The notes below the pieces were generated by a model. That model was given only the letters and a program-made list of their open reading frames with translations. It was not told where the DNA came from and ran no database searches. The position numbers and the translations under genes were made by a program. From Bathynomus jamesi (lineage: Eukaryota; Arthropoda; Malacostraca; Isopoda; Cirolanidae): a DNA stretch of 64,000 bases. The DNA is taken from contig JAJOZX010002706.1 of NCBI GenBank assembly GCA_023014485.1, forward strand, positions 124,001 through 188,000, given 5' to 3'. Below are positions 54,055 through 64,000 of the stretch, in pieces (position 1 is the stretch's first letter; every line of letters starts with the position of its first letter).

Positions 54055-54280
54055 GGTATCCTGGGTAGCCTAGTGGTTAAGACACTGAGCTGCTGGTGGG
54101 GCATGGTTCGGATTCCAGTTAAACTGTAGGTCTAAGGTGGAGTGATAAGCATGACCTTCGTCAGAATGAACAATTCGAGCAGAAGCAAAACCAAGGGTAT
54201 GTAGGTACAAAACATTCTCCAGCCAGAATATACGAGTATATATTATTATAATAATAATAATAATAATAATTATAATAATA
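54055..54280 (+). repeat. tRNA-derived SINE-like repeat 2 with (AAT)n tail
   Basis: Box A GGTAGCCTAGTGGTTAAG (about 54065) and box B GGTTCGGATTCC (about 54107) are better preserved than in the preceding copy. A tRNA-unrelated body and an (ATA)n tail at 54238-54280 follow. Confidence 0.65.
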
Positions 54281-54535
54281 ATGTCGTCGTCGACGTATCA
54301 TGTTCACAGCTTGCGCATGAATTCAGGGGTTATCTAACCTGACCTAACCTAAAATTACCTAACCTAACAGAAGCTTAATCGGACATTAATTAGTATCGTA
54401 CTTCACTTAATTCCAAAACGTTCAATTTAATTCAAGTTTGGCCGATTGGACTTGTTTTTAGTTAAACCTTTCTCCAGTACCAGTTCTTGGATTCCCCTTT
54501 ATTTCATTCTATCTACGTACTTCAGTGTGTAGATA

Positions 54536-55262
54536 GGGTGTCCCTAAAAAATGTCCCTATTTTTATTTGCCCGTTACAGTATAATTGATGTTTATTTTAT
54601 TATTAGGGTTTCTTCTTTAGAAAGGAAACAGATTGGGGTTTTCATTCCGCATTCAGCATTTCTAATCTTTTATTACTTAATAACAAATAAATATTGTATA
54701 TTAAAACCGTTTTTTCACCATTTCATACTTAAAGCAATAACTTTTCCAAATTTCCACGAAATTACGGAAACACGATACTACTACCAATAGACTTATCACA
54801 ACTAATTAGTTTGTCCCGTCAAAGAAATAACTGCATTACTCCAGATTCACAGTGGTTTCAGCGGGATGGAGCATCTCCACACACACTGCTTGTGAAACTC
54901 GCAACTTTTTGAGGAAGCATTTTTCCGGGCGACTAATCTCCCTTCATGAGCGAGTTGAATGGCTCCCATACTCACCTGAGTATGGGGGGGTTACATAAAG
55001 GATAGGATCTATTCTACTAAGCCTAAGACACTTGAAGACCTAACTACCAAAGTCTATGAGCTATTTCCAAAAATTATGTCAAACATTTGTGTCAGGTTGA
55101 ATATTGTGTTAGAAAAAATGGCAATTACACTGAACATGTTCTTTAATTAAAGTTAATAAACTCCAAGGTTTTACGTACCTATTGCGTTTGTCTTTGTATC
55201 TAGATTCCTGTTTTGTAGTTTAGAACCTTTATTTAGGAATAGGGGCAATTTTATGGGAGACC
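54536..55262 (+). mobile_element. Decayed mariner-like element (~727 bp)
   Basis: The left end GGGTGTCCCTAAAAAATG and right end reversed GGTCTCCCATAAAATTGC extend through CCCTATT, with TA flanks (54534-54535 and 55263-55264). From 54845 it encodes worn transposase text (WFQRDGASPHTACETRNFL, then RVEWLPYSPEYG). The catalytic second D is visible and the third is lost. Confidence 0.78.
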
Positions 55263-55264
55263 TA

Positions 55265-55547
55265 TTGCGTATATTTGCAAAAAGAAATAAGAAAAAGATT
55301 TATTCCGGTAAAACCAGTTTCAAATAACAAAATAAAGTTTAAATATAATTCATTTAAAGTCAATTGAAAAAGAAGGAATTTCCATTAAACTTTTCCGTTT
55401 TTATTCGCTACTTATTTTTTATTTATTTATTTTATAAAACGGAATAAAAATGGAATTCTTTTAAATTTATAGAATAACAATATTGATTCAGTAGATATAA
55501 AGAATTGTGGCACTTGAATAAGGAGGTAAAGAGCTTCCAAACCAGAT

Positions 55548-55588
<41 letters not shown>

Positions 55589-56374
55589 TCTCTCTGAAAT
55601 GGGTATTACGAAAACCTAAACTATATTTATACTATAAATTTTAACTTCACATTTTCCATTGTTTTTCAATTATATTGTTGATTTCTACGAATAAAATTAA
55701 CTTTACTTCGTCACTGAACGATTTTTAATTCTTTTGTACTCACTAATAATAAGATTTGAAGGTATTTATGTTCTGAATATGTTTAAAAGGCTGGATTGGA
55801 ACCATTTACAATTATAATCAGAAGAAAATGGTTTATTTTGGGAAAAGGTGTGTCTTTATTCTAGACATAGTACTTCTTGTTATCACCATTCAAGAAAAAG
55901 GTACTTTCTCTGGTGTTTTTGAATATGTTCACGAGTGTGTCGTTGGTTTTGTTCTGACGTATGCATCGGGATTCCTCTGAATATTAAAACCCAAATAGTT
56001 GTACAGATGTTTTTAATGATTGATCTTCTTTAACATCAGTTAATACATGACTGCATTAGTCAAGATGATGAAGTAATTAATCACCCTTTATCGTTATTAA
56101 TAAGTGTACTCGTACAGTAATTTCCTAACAAATTATTGCCTTTCAATTTCTGGAAACATTCGATACTTAACCTCAGTGCCATACAAACTTTTAGGCCTAT
56201 AGGATAACTCACTGAGTGATCTTTAATTACTTCGGATTCTAAGTAACAGTTACAGGCACCCCCCCCCCCTAACCCCACAAAAGCCATTTTGTTCCCGCTG
56301 TTCACAGGTAGCGTTAAGACAATATTGCCCTTGTTAAGAAATTTTACATTTATTTTGCTGCATGGAAATTCTTA
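55265..56374. other. Gene-free interval with (CT)n
   Basis: (TC)n at about 55549-55594, and a C-run at about 56258-56269. No domain recognised. Confidence 0.5.
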
Positions 56375-56515
56375 TAAATGTATTTTAAGTGCAACAACCG
56401 TATTCATATACGACGGAATTGAAAAGGCAATGAAATGAGAAAGTAGATGTGTTGACTCTGAAACCTAGGTTCAAGTCCCACTAGGTCCTAGTTTCCCACG
56501 TTATTTGTCTTTTCT
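56375..56515 (+). repeat. tRNA-like repeat, copy 1
   Basis: Shares AAGTGCAA.AACCG and GAAAAGGCA.T.AAATG with the repeat at 57945-58075. Contains a box B-like GGTTCAAGTCCC at about 56469. A copy of the same SINE-like family is the simplest reading. Confidence 0.45.
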
Positions 56516-56711
56516 CTTTCGAGAGAAATATTTGTTTTCATGTATCTATACAGTTTATACATATTTTTTAGTATCTGTTTGTAGTTAATTTACTAATTAG
56601 TGATTGATGAGGATTACCAGACATACTGGGTAATATAAAAAGTGATAATCACGAACTTAAACCATTTATCGTTGGAACATTTTATCGACACTAATAATTA
56701 AACCTAGCCTA

Positions 56712-56950
56712 ACTCACCAGGTTAGCATAGTGATAGAAGGCTGAATTGTTACTCTGAAAGTCTTGGCTTCGAATCTCAGCTCGGACTTCATATTTCAGCG
56801 ATTAAGGTGAAGTGCCTCTCTGGGTCTCCGTCGTTGGGGTAGTGATTCGAATCTCACAGAAAACTGTCGGTTTTCTCCGTCATTTGACCTTAGATGTTAC
56901 GAACGAGGTTCAACAATCCCGGCTATTATTATTATTATTATTATTATTAC
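56712..56950 (+). repeat. tRNA-derived SINE-like repeat 3 with (ATT)n tail
   Basis: Box A-like GGTTAGCATAGTGATAGAAG (about 56720) and box B-like GGCTTCGAATCTC (about 56765) lead a ~200-bp body. The body contains a second GATTCGAATCTC, and an (ATT)n tail closes it (56924-56949). Confidence 0.65.
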
Positions 56951-57303
56951 TAACCTAACCCACAGGACACTTCTCAGTGAAATGGCTTGTCAACTAAGTG
57001 TCGTACACCCGACAGTCACAACCAGGTTGAGGGAGACATATAATGTAGCAAAATTTATCAGATGAAAAAAGATCTTAGGAAATAAAACATAATATTAAGA
57101 TAACTTGGATCCTATAAGCGATGCAGAAAATTTCAAAATTTTAATGAGTCCTTGGAAACCCACTAACATTATATTTCCCGTAAGAGTGTAAGGGAAACAA
57201 AAGAGAAATATTAAGATAAACTTGATAAATAGATATACGTATGCTATAGTTTACGCATTCAGATTATCTTAATGATGGCATTTGCACGTTTGTTTAATCT
57301 CTT

Positions 57304-57840
57304 TTGGCGAATGAGGTGGAAAATGCAAGAACAAAAATTTGTATTCTAAGCCATTTAATAGTTAGGAAGATGCGAGTTTCTCTTGATTCTCCTGAAAGAG
57401 GTAACTATTATGGCTATTTAAAACTTAATGCTGAGCATATTATTAAAATGGCTGATAGCGTATATGAAAAACAAGTTAAAGAAATTTATAGCCATAATTG
57501 AAACTATATTTTAATGTTGAAGACAACAAATACCCTTTAGAGGTTATATAGATTTAAGACAATTAGATCCTTCGCTAATAGATGAAAACTATGGAAATTA
57601 TGGAGCACGCAGTTTTACGAAGAAAAAGCAAGAATGATTAATTTCTTCTTAGATGTCTGATTTTCATATTTGAGTCCCCAAATTTAAAATGAATGGAGAG
57701 AAATGTGCAGAAATCTACTTTAACGGAAAGTTTAACTAATGTGACACATGAATTGACGCCTTAGGCGTTAAATACCGATGAAACAACAGATGAGAACGAC
57801 TTTCAACAAATAAATGTAAGGTGAACTGACATATCCGATA
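57304..57840 (+). other. Unrecognised coding-like remnant
   Basis: An open frame at 57304-57501 (65 aa, charged) is followed by broken frames reading SLTNVTHELTP and TDENDFQQINVR with several stops. It looks like a decayed TE protein, but I recognise no domain. Confidence 0.25.
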
Positions 57841-57944
57841 TGAAATTTCTTACCTTCAAAGCGACTTCTTGCAATTTATTTCATTTGAAGATTTCACTGG
57901 AAAAAATGTAACTTCCTTATCTAAAATGACTAAATAATGTAAAT

Positions 57945-58075
57945 ACATTCGAAGTGCAATAACCGCACTTCCATAAGATTAAAAGTGAAAAGGCACTAAA
58001 ATGGGGAAACTAGAAGCAAGCGAGACTCGAACCCACGTCGCGTGGTTTCAGAATCAGCGAAGAAGTTAAATAGAG
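57945..58075 (-). repeat. tRNA-like repeat, copy 2
   Basis: On the minus strand a box B-like GGGTTCGAGTCTC (about 58023-58035) is preceded by a worn box A. The body shares GAAGTGC, AATAACCG and GAAAAGGCA with 56375-56515, here in the opposite relation to the box. SINE-like rather than a functional tRNA. Confidence 0.4.
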
Positions 58076-58287
58076 CATGGTCAAACAATGTGTCTTCCCT
58101 CTGCTTACAAGGAAACGTGTTACCTTGTGAGCTCTGGACGCCGATTTTACGTATATTGTATATTTTTGCATATTGTATATCTTGCCTCAACTCGCATCTT
58201 ATAATATTCAGAATAAGTACCGAGTTGTTTTAACTCTTCTTGGTATCTTTAAATAATCTCCGACCTATTAAGTAGTTAAACTTACGA

Positions 58288-58622
58288 CTCAGTGGCGACT
58301 CGTGGGTTTTGGCCGCCCTGTGCGGTAGCCAAATTGGCCGCCCCCTTCCTTAAACGTAACATACCTTCCACTACAGCAAACACACGTATATAAAGGATTT
58401 ACATTTTATTGATTGAGGAACAATGTAATAATGATGAAAATTGAAACCGTGATGATAGACAATAAAAAAAAAAATTTAATAATTCAATTTAAAACATAGA
58501 AAACAATATGGTATTTCGTACCATACCGTACCGTAATGCCAGCCTTGGCCAAAATTGGCCGCCCCCCAAAGTGGCCGCCCTGTGCGGTCCGCACACCCCG
58601 CACACCCCACGCTACGCCACTG
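58288..58622. mobile_element. hAT MITE (~335 bp)
   Basis: The ends CAGTGGCGACTCGTGGG (from 58290) and CAGTGGCGTAGCGTGGG (right end reversed) are inverted repeats. The octamers ACTTACGA and ACTTACGT flank it, 7 of 8 matching, with two extra bases at the left. Mirrored TGGCCGCCC blocks continue inside. Confidence 0.85.
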
Positions 58623-58630
58623 ACTTACGT

Positions 58631-59476
58631 TACTTCAGTGGTTTTGAAAATAAGGAAATGTATTTTGATTCTTCTTATTTCTCAGAATTACCCGAATGTA
58701 GTAGTCTTTACTTAATGGGTTGGAGCTTATGTGACACCATTTTGTATTAAAATGACTCAATAGTTCATAGAGTGCTGTTATTTTCATTGTTTTCGATCAA
58801 AAATATTCGGGATCGACTCCTCTGCAGCATCTCGCCTTATCTGGGGGATCTGATGAAGGAGGGAATCACTTCCTACTCTCATCCTACCCTCGTAACAGCT
58901 CTACACATGGCTAGTCAGAGACTTTGCTCAGAAACCTATCTAACTGGTTCTTGAGTGTAATTAAATGGGTGAACTGGTGGTACCTCATTTCCACTAGCAG
59001 CGAGTTTGGCCCTTCTATTCTTAGAATATTTTTCATTTTCGTTTTTCAGTGAACTTTATATTACTTCCTTCAGCCTATTTACATAAAGTATTAAAATTAT
59101 TCTTCAAGTTTTCAGTATCATATTTATTTGCTATATATTTCCTTACATATTTTCGTATCGTCTGCGAATTAATAAAAAAATACACTGTACAAATGATTCA
59201 GAAAAAGAAAAAGTGAACGCATTGTTCAGAATATGCAAGTATCTGTCCGCAATCATTACTGTACAATAATATCGTATGGAAAACAATGACGACTTCTGAA
59301 ACTTCCGATTTAACTCCCTTTACAATTACTATCTGTGTTCCTTGATTAAAAAAATTAATGATCCATAATCACAGATTTTCAGTAATTTCTTTTGAAACTT
59401 ACAGTATTTACTGAAGGATTTAGCAAAATCAGTAATAGAGAAATAGAGAAAGAGATAGATTGATATATACATATAT
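58631..59476. other. Gene-free interval
   Basis: No domain, terminal repeat or RNA gene recognised. The open frames here are short and unsupported. Confidence 0.5.
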
Positions 59477-59584
59477 GGGATTGAAATCAGAATGGTCCCC
59501 TGACATTTCTTCATGATACACACAGACCGTGCATGGAACAAGGAACTCTTCTGGGAAAATTGAATCCACTATAGTCCGAATAAG

Positions 59585-59787
59585 GGATCAAGTAAAGATA
59601 AGCACCCCCAGCCTTCTTTAATTAGCCTTATAAGGCTAACTAACGAAAATATCACGACCTAACCTAACAAATCGTTAAGTCAACTGTACGCCCTTGACGA
59701 TTGGTTAGGTTAGGTCGTGATATTTTCGTTAGTTAGCCTTATAAGGCTAATTAAAGAAGGCTGGGGGTGCTTATCTTTGCTTGATCC
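59585..59787. mobile_element. 203-bp hAT-type MITE, copy 2, with perfect 8-bp TSD
   Basis: Inverted arms of about 84 bp starting GGATCAAG.AAAGATAAGC differ at one position near the end. CGAATAAG is duplicated exactly on both sides (59577-59584 and 59788-59795), and the uninserted site can be read in units 2 to 4 of the array. The loop contains GTTAAGTCAACTGTACGCC. Same length and family as 4347-4549. Confidence 0.95.
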
Positions 59788-59946
59788 CGAATAAGTAATG
59801 GTAAATGACAAACACTATAGTTTTTTTTTCATGATGTTAGCCCGACGTGGGCAACGGGTCACTCGCAAAGAGGACCCAAAAATATAGCTTCCCTCACCAC
59901 CTATCTGCAAAGCAGATAGGATCCAGCTTTGGGACAGGATCTATGG

Positions 59947-60927
59947 CAGTGATACTCATTGGGCGGCTCGCGAGCCAAATATACAGGGTGTACATAAAGT
60001 CAGGATCTATTTTTGTGAAGCACTTGGAAATTATATGGAATTCATTCATAAAATGATAAAGTGGTAACATTTATTAAATAATTAAGAGTAGGATTCGACG
60101 TGACGCCCATCAGTATCCCTGCACACCTCAAATCGTTCCGCAGCATTTCTAAACACATTCTGGAGCATTTGCGGGGTTATGTTATCTGCAGCAGTTCGTA
60201 TACGTGTACGTAAGTTTTCAAGACTCGTAATCTTCGTCTGATAGACGTGCGATTTGATAAAGCCCCATGCAAAGAAATCTAAAGGGGTTAAATCTGGTGA
60301 TCTCGCTGGCCAAGGTCTGTTGCTTCCGCGTCCGATCCAGCGATTTGGAAAACGTCCATTTAGATAATCCTGAACAATTTTGCCATAGTGACAAGGAGCA
60401 CCATCATGTTGATAGACGACGGTACTAACAATCCTATCCCCGTCGTCTATCAACATGATGGTGCTCCTTGTCACTATGCCAAAATTGTTCAGGATTATCT
60501 AAATGGACGTTTTCCAAATCGCTGGATCGGACGCGGAAGCAACAAAAGACCTTGGCCAGCGAGATCACCAGATTTAACCCCTTTAGATTTCTTTGCATGG
60601 GGCTTTATCAAATCGCACGTCTATCAGACGAAGATTACGAGTCTTGAAAACTTACGTACACGTATACGAACTGCTGCAGATAACATAACCCCGCAAATGC
60701 TCCAGAATGTGTTTAGAAATGCTGCGGAACGATTTGAGCTGTGCAGGGATACTGATGGGCGTCACGTCGAATCCTACTCTTAATTATTTAATAAATGTTA
60801 CCACTTTATCATTTTAGGATTGAATTCCATATAATTTCCAAGTGCTTCACAAAAATAGATCCTGACTTTATGTACACCCTGTATATATAGCGCATTTGGC
60901 TCGCGAGCCGCGCAATGAGTACCACTG
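59947..60927. mobile_element. 83-bp hAT MITE in unit 1, split by a palindromic mariner
   Basis: The same MITE as at 61385 and 61930, with ends CAGTGATACTCATT and AATGAGTACCACTG. The left duplicate reads ATCTATGG and the right ATCTAGGG. The DD41D element at 59984-60881 sits in its central TA run. Confidence 0.88.
59984..60881. mobile_element. Palindromic DD41D mariner derivative (898 bp)
   Basis: Two inverted arms, 59984-60422 and 60440-60881, meet at a 17-bp spacer. Both arms start from the same terminal repeat CAGGGTGTACATAAAGTC and both encode the transposase from QHDGAPCHY through [17 protein letters not shown] (41 residues between the second and third D) to GRHVESYS. They point tail-outward, one on each strand. 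The arms differ by a 3-base insertion (near 60543) and a few substitutions. TA target duplicates at 59982-59983 and 60882-60883. Each arm lacks the first D and the helix-turn-helix. Confidence 0.95.
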
Positions 60928-61384
60928 ATCTAGGGGTTACAGCTACACCTAGCCTACCATATCCAGAACCTCAATATAAGGAAAAGACTCGTATTCGCAT
61001 CGAACTGAATACATCAAAGAAAAAGGGGTAACTATTGTATTTTTAGCCAAAAACCAAAACTTAAACCTCAACTGGCAAAATTGAGCGTCCACTTTTCAAG
61101 GCACATAACATGTCCGTTTCATGATGGGATTGAAATCAGAATGGTCCCCTGAGGTTTTTTCATGATACACACAGACCGTGCATGGAACAAGGAACTCTTC
61201 TGGGAAAATTAAATCCACTATAGTCCGAATAAGTAATGGTAAATGACAAACACTATAGTTTTTTTTTCATGATGTTAGCCCGACGTTGGCAACGGGTCAC
61301 TCGCAAAGAGGACCCAAAAATATAGCTTCCCTCACCACCTATCTGCAAAGCAGATAGGATCCAGCTTTGGGACAGGATCTAGGG

Positions 61385-61467
61385 CAGTGATACTCATTGG
61401 GCGGCTCGCGAGCCAAATATATATATATAGCGCATTTGGCTCGCGAGCCGCGCAATGAGTACCACTG
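61385..61467. mobile_element. 83-bp hAT MITE with perfect 8-bp TSD (unit 2)
   Basis: The ends CAGTGATACTCATTG and CAATGAGTACCACTG bracket mirrored GGCTCGCGAGCC blocks and a short TA run. ATCTAGGG flanks both sides (61377-61384 and 61468-61475). Present at the same place in every full array unit. Confidence 0.92.
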
Positions 61468-61929
61468 ATCTAGGGGTTACAGCTACACCTAGCCTACCAT
61501 ATCCAAACCTCAATATATAATAAGGAAAAGACTCGTTGTATTCGCATCGAACTGAATACATCAAAGAAAAAGGGGTAACTATTGTATTTTTAGCCAAAAA
61601 CCAAAACTTAAACCTCAACTGGCAAAATTGAGCGTCCACTTTTCAAGGCACATAACATGTCCGTTTCATGATGGGATTGAAATCAGAATGGTCCCTGAGG
61701 TTTTTTCATGATACACACAGACCGTGCATGGAACAAGGACTCTTCTGGGAAAATTAAATCCACTATAGTCCGAATAAGTAATGGTAAATGACAAACACTA
61801 TAGTTTTTTTTTCATGATGTTAGCCCGACGTTGGCAACGGGTCACTCGCAAAGAGGACCCAAAAATATAGCTTCCCTCACCACCTATCTGCAAAGCAGAT
61901 AGGATCCAGCTTTGGGACAGGATCTAGGG

Positions 61930-62010
61930 CAGTGATACTCATTGGGCGGCTCGCGAGCCAAATATATATATAGCGCATTTGGCTCGCGAGCCGCGCAATG
62001 AGTACCACTG
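61930..62010. mobile_element. 81-bp hAT MITE (unit 3)
   Basis: The unit-3 copy of the same nested MITE, with ATCTAGGG on both sides. Two bases shorter in the central TA run. Confidence 0.92.
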
Positions 62011-62404
62011 ATCTAGGGGTTACAGCTACACCTAGCCTACCATATCCAGAACCTCAATATATAATAAGGAAAAGACTCGTTGTATTCGCATCGAACTGAA
62101 TACATCAAAGAAAAAGGGGTAACTATTGTATTTTTAGCCAAAAACCAAAACTTAAACCTCAACTGGCAAAATTGAGCGTCCACTTTTCAAGGCACATAAC
62201 ATGTCCGTTTCATGATGGGATTGAAATCAGAATGGTTCCCTGAGGTTTTTCATGATACACACAGACCGTGCATGGAACAAGGGACTCTTCTGGGAAAATT
62301 AAATCCACTATAGTCCGAATAAGTAATGGTAAATGACAAACACTATAGTTTTTCTTTTTCATGATGTTAGCCCGACGTGGGTAACGGGTCACTCGCAAAG
62401 AGGC

Positions 62405-62478
62405 CCCATTACTTATTCGGACTACAGTGGATTTAATTTTCCCAGAAGAGTTCCTTGTTCTATGCACGGTCTGTGTAT
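62405..62478 (-). repeat. Inverted arm closing the tandem array
   Basis: Reads as the reverse complement of the unit segment from CACAGACCGTGCAT to GAATAAGTAATGG. Together with the first unit the array is bracketed like the small palindrome at 44818-45002. Confidence 0.88.
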
Positions 62479-62484
62479 CATATA

Positions 62485-62525
62485 CATATATATATATATA
62501 TATGTGAGTGTGTGTGTGTGTGTGT
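62485..62525. repeat. (TA)n-(TG)n microsatellite
   Basis: TA run passing into a TG run directly after the inverted arm. Confidence 0.92.
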
Positions 62526-62767
62526 ATTAAATCTAGTTTGCTTTTTCTAAATTCATGTTGATACGGATTAGTTTCCTTTCTTGTATAGGTAGGATATAAT
62601 TTTGCCACTAAGTACTTTTTCAAAATACTAGTTGATAATTCTTACTGTTACCGCCTTTGTATATAAGAATGATATTCACATTCTTTAATAGCTGTGGGAC
62701 TTATTGTGTCTCGAGTGAGCTTCATAGTAAGAATAGTTGTTCTGATTTGAGGGTTCGCGCGTCTTAA

Positions 62768-63175
62768 GGTACCTAAGCGCCACCACAGGCGAAAACGTGT
62801 TTTTGATGGATATCACTATTTTCACCCTTCCTCTATCGCGTGGTTTGGGTTATAATGACCTTACGATACTAGAAGTATGGTTGAAAACCTTATGAAGCGA
62901 ACTACCTTTTTCACCTCTATCGCCAGCCAAAAGTTCACCCAAAGTTCGGCATAATAAGAAAATAAAAAAATATAAAAAAATATATATATATATATATAAT
63001 ATAAAATATGAAAATCTATTCCAAAAACTCATCAACATCTTCATTAGCATACTTAGAACTCTAATTTAGCCAAAAATGAATGTTCTAGTTCAATTAATAA
63101 CGGATACTATTGCCAGAATATTGCTGAACTTTGGAGGCGATTTCTGACGAATTTTAATTTTGGCGCTTAGGTACC
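62768..63175. mobile_element. TTAA-flanked MITE (408 bp)
   Basis: Exact 15-bp inverted ends GGTACCTAAGCGCCA, with TTAA on both sides (62764-62767 and 63176-63179). A TTAA target is shared by piggyBac and Kolobok elements, and the ends are not the usual piggyBac CCCTAGA type. Non-coding, with a (TA)n run near 62980. Confidence 0.85.
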
Positions 63176-63179
63176 TTAA

Positions 63180-63845
63180 GCCGCGGGACCCCTCATTTAT
63201 TTTCTTTGTATTTCTTTAGATGTAGATCTGAGACTAAATTTGCTTGTATTTGTGACAGAATATCAATTACTTCCCTTTCCAAGAATTCAAAATTCCTTTT
63301 TGGATGATTTGTAGAAATTTTTAAAAATTCATTCGAATTTTCTATTTTCTTTTTAGTTTTAAGGACGATAAATAGAAATGAATCGTTCCTTAAGCTTTTC
63401 CCTCATTTTTTTGGAACATTTGTATATTCGTTAATTCGATCCTTGAATGGTCCAATATTTGTTTTGTACTTCATTCTCCTTTACCTGAACGAACAAGGCT
63501 ATTTTGGTTTCGTCCCTTCACCCCATCCCACGCACTATTTTGTATTCTTCCCCATTTATTTTTGCGAATGTGTTTATTTTAAATCCATTTCTATTTCATT
63601 TAGTTATTTTTCCTAACTTTCATTCCCTAGAGTCTGTTTTCCGTTTGTGGTTATTTTTTACCGGGTTTTTTTTTCTTGTACCTAAATAACGTTTCGATTT
63701 TTCTTTCAAGTTTGGTTCGTTTACGTTCGTCCTTTGGGGTTCTGTTGTAATAATATTAGTTCCGTTTTGTTTGACTCAAAAATATACTAAACATGTTATC
63801 TACTTAATAAATGACAATTTCAGACGATCGAGCAAGTTCCAAAAT
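63180..63845. other. Gene-free interval
   Basis: T-rich on this strand. No domain or terminal repeat recognised. Confidence 0.5.
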
Positions 63846-63846
63846 A

Positions 63847-64000
63847 CAGGGTGATCCAAAAAGGTGTTCCCAGAAATAACTTTTTACATAAATAATTTTT
63901 TTTACACATTTTTTTTTATCACTCTACAGTATATAATAATATAATCAAAATCGAAATTTTATTCCCTGAAACTGTTTCAGAAAAAGAAAAAACAAGGATT
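63847..64000. mobile_element. Left end of a mariner-like element, cut by the window edge
   Basis: TA followed by CAGGGTGATCCAAAAAGGTG has the form of the other mariner-like left ends here. The remainder lies beyond the window. Confidence 0.55.

Larger units (their letters stand above)
59477..62404 (+). repeat. ~545-bp tandem array, 3 full units plus a partial one
   Basis: Units start at 59477, 61126, 61673 and 62217 with GGGATTGAAATCAGAATGG. Each runs through CACAGACCGTGCATGGAACA, CCACTATAGTCCGAATAAG, ATGTTAGCCCGACGT, GCAAAGCAGATAGGATCC and GGCACATAACATGTCCG. Spacings are 547 and 544 bp for units 2 and 3. Unit 1 is longer because it holds two extra insertions (59585-59787 and 59984-60881). 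The last unit breaks off at 62404. The units are nearly identical, so the duplication is recent or homogenised. Confidence 0.93.

Noticed and set aside
53908..54130. Possible tRNA genes (box A and box B motifs)
   Set aside because: Arms do not fold into a full cloverleaf and the units have SINE-like bodies and AAT tails.
54335..54370. CCTAACCTAA-like words resembling arthropod telomere repeats (TTAGG)
   Set aside because: Only a few broken units. Similar words at 10511-10525 and 59703-59712 lie inside MITE-related modules. No telomeric array.
58508..58750. 80-aa open frame over GC-rich text
   Set aside because: Half of it is the right arm of the hAT MITE at 58288-58622.

Overview
The window reads as intergenic or heterochromatin-like DNA from an animal with a repeat-rich, AT-rich genome, most likely an arthropod. 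I lean towards a crustacean or other non-model arthropod, from the mix of DD41D mariner-like elements, ZMYM1-like hAT transposases, (TA)n/(GA)n arrays and a gypsy element, but this is inference. I found no convincing host gene, rRNA or true tRNA gene in 64 kb. Everything that reads as protein belongs to a transposable element (TE), and almost all of it is broken.

Layout. 0-2.4 kb: LINE reverse-transcriptase fragment cut by half of a mariner-like element, then a deleted mariner. 2.9-8.1 kb: a hAT element with a perfect 8-bp target duplication (TSD), a 203-bp hAT-type MITE, and a 3-kb hAT carrying a nested mariner and a nested MITE, itself inserted in an older inverted-repeat element. 9.2-12.2 kb: a ZMYM1-like hAT transposase pseudogene interrupted by a 726-bp foldback element. 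13.7-18.7 kb: a minus-strand Ty3/gypsy LTR retrotransposon with near-identical LTRs, an open gag and a frameshifted pol. 18.9-22.3 and 30.2-33.6 kb: two nearly identical, oppositely oriented 3.4-kb DNA transposons with ~245-bp terminal inverted repeats (TIRs). Between them lie a decayed APE-type LINE (23.1-25.9 kb), deleted mariners, and three copies of a short repeat with a hammerhead-ribozyme-like core (27.5-27.8 kb). 33.7-40.2 kb: mariner-family elements, including the only intact transposase ORF of the window (354 aa, 34652-35716). 41.1-44.6 and 48.3-51.2 kb: two more distant relatives of the 3.4-kb transposons. 45.3-46.6 kb: a broken TE-associated protein of unclear class. 52-58.6 kb: nested hAT remnants, tRNA-derived SINEs, a decayed mariner and a hAT MITE. 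59.5-62.5 kb: a ~545-bp tandem array with datable nested insertions. 62.8-63.2 kb: a TTAA-targeting MITE.

Most interesting: (1) a DNA transposon group with TA target duplications, TIRs up to ~245 bp and a shared transposase signature (LH[WF]DGK, FDT..SN.G, C[RQ]HHIL, ARW/RWMA, AERG/AERA), present as three lineages and four copies; I could not assign it to a named superfamily. (2) A hammerhead-like ribozyme core in a short dispersed repeat. (3) A DD41D mariner turned into an 898-bp near-perfect palindrome with two identical 3' ends. (4) A foldback element with GAGCGA sub-repeats and a 9-bp target duplication, whose core shares a module with the 203-bp MITE family.
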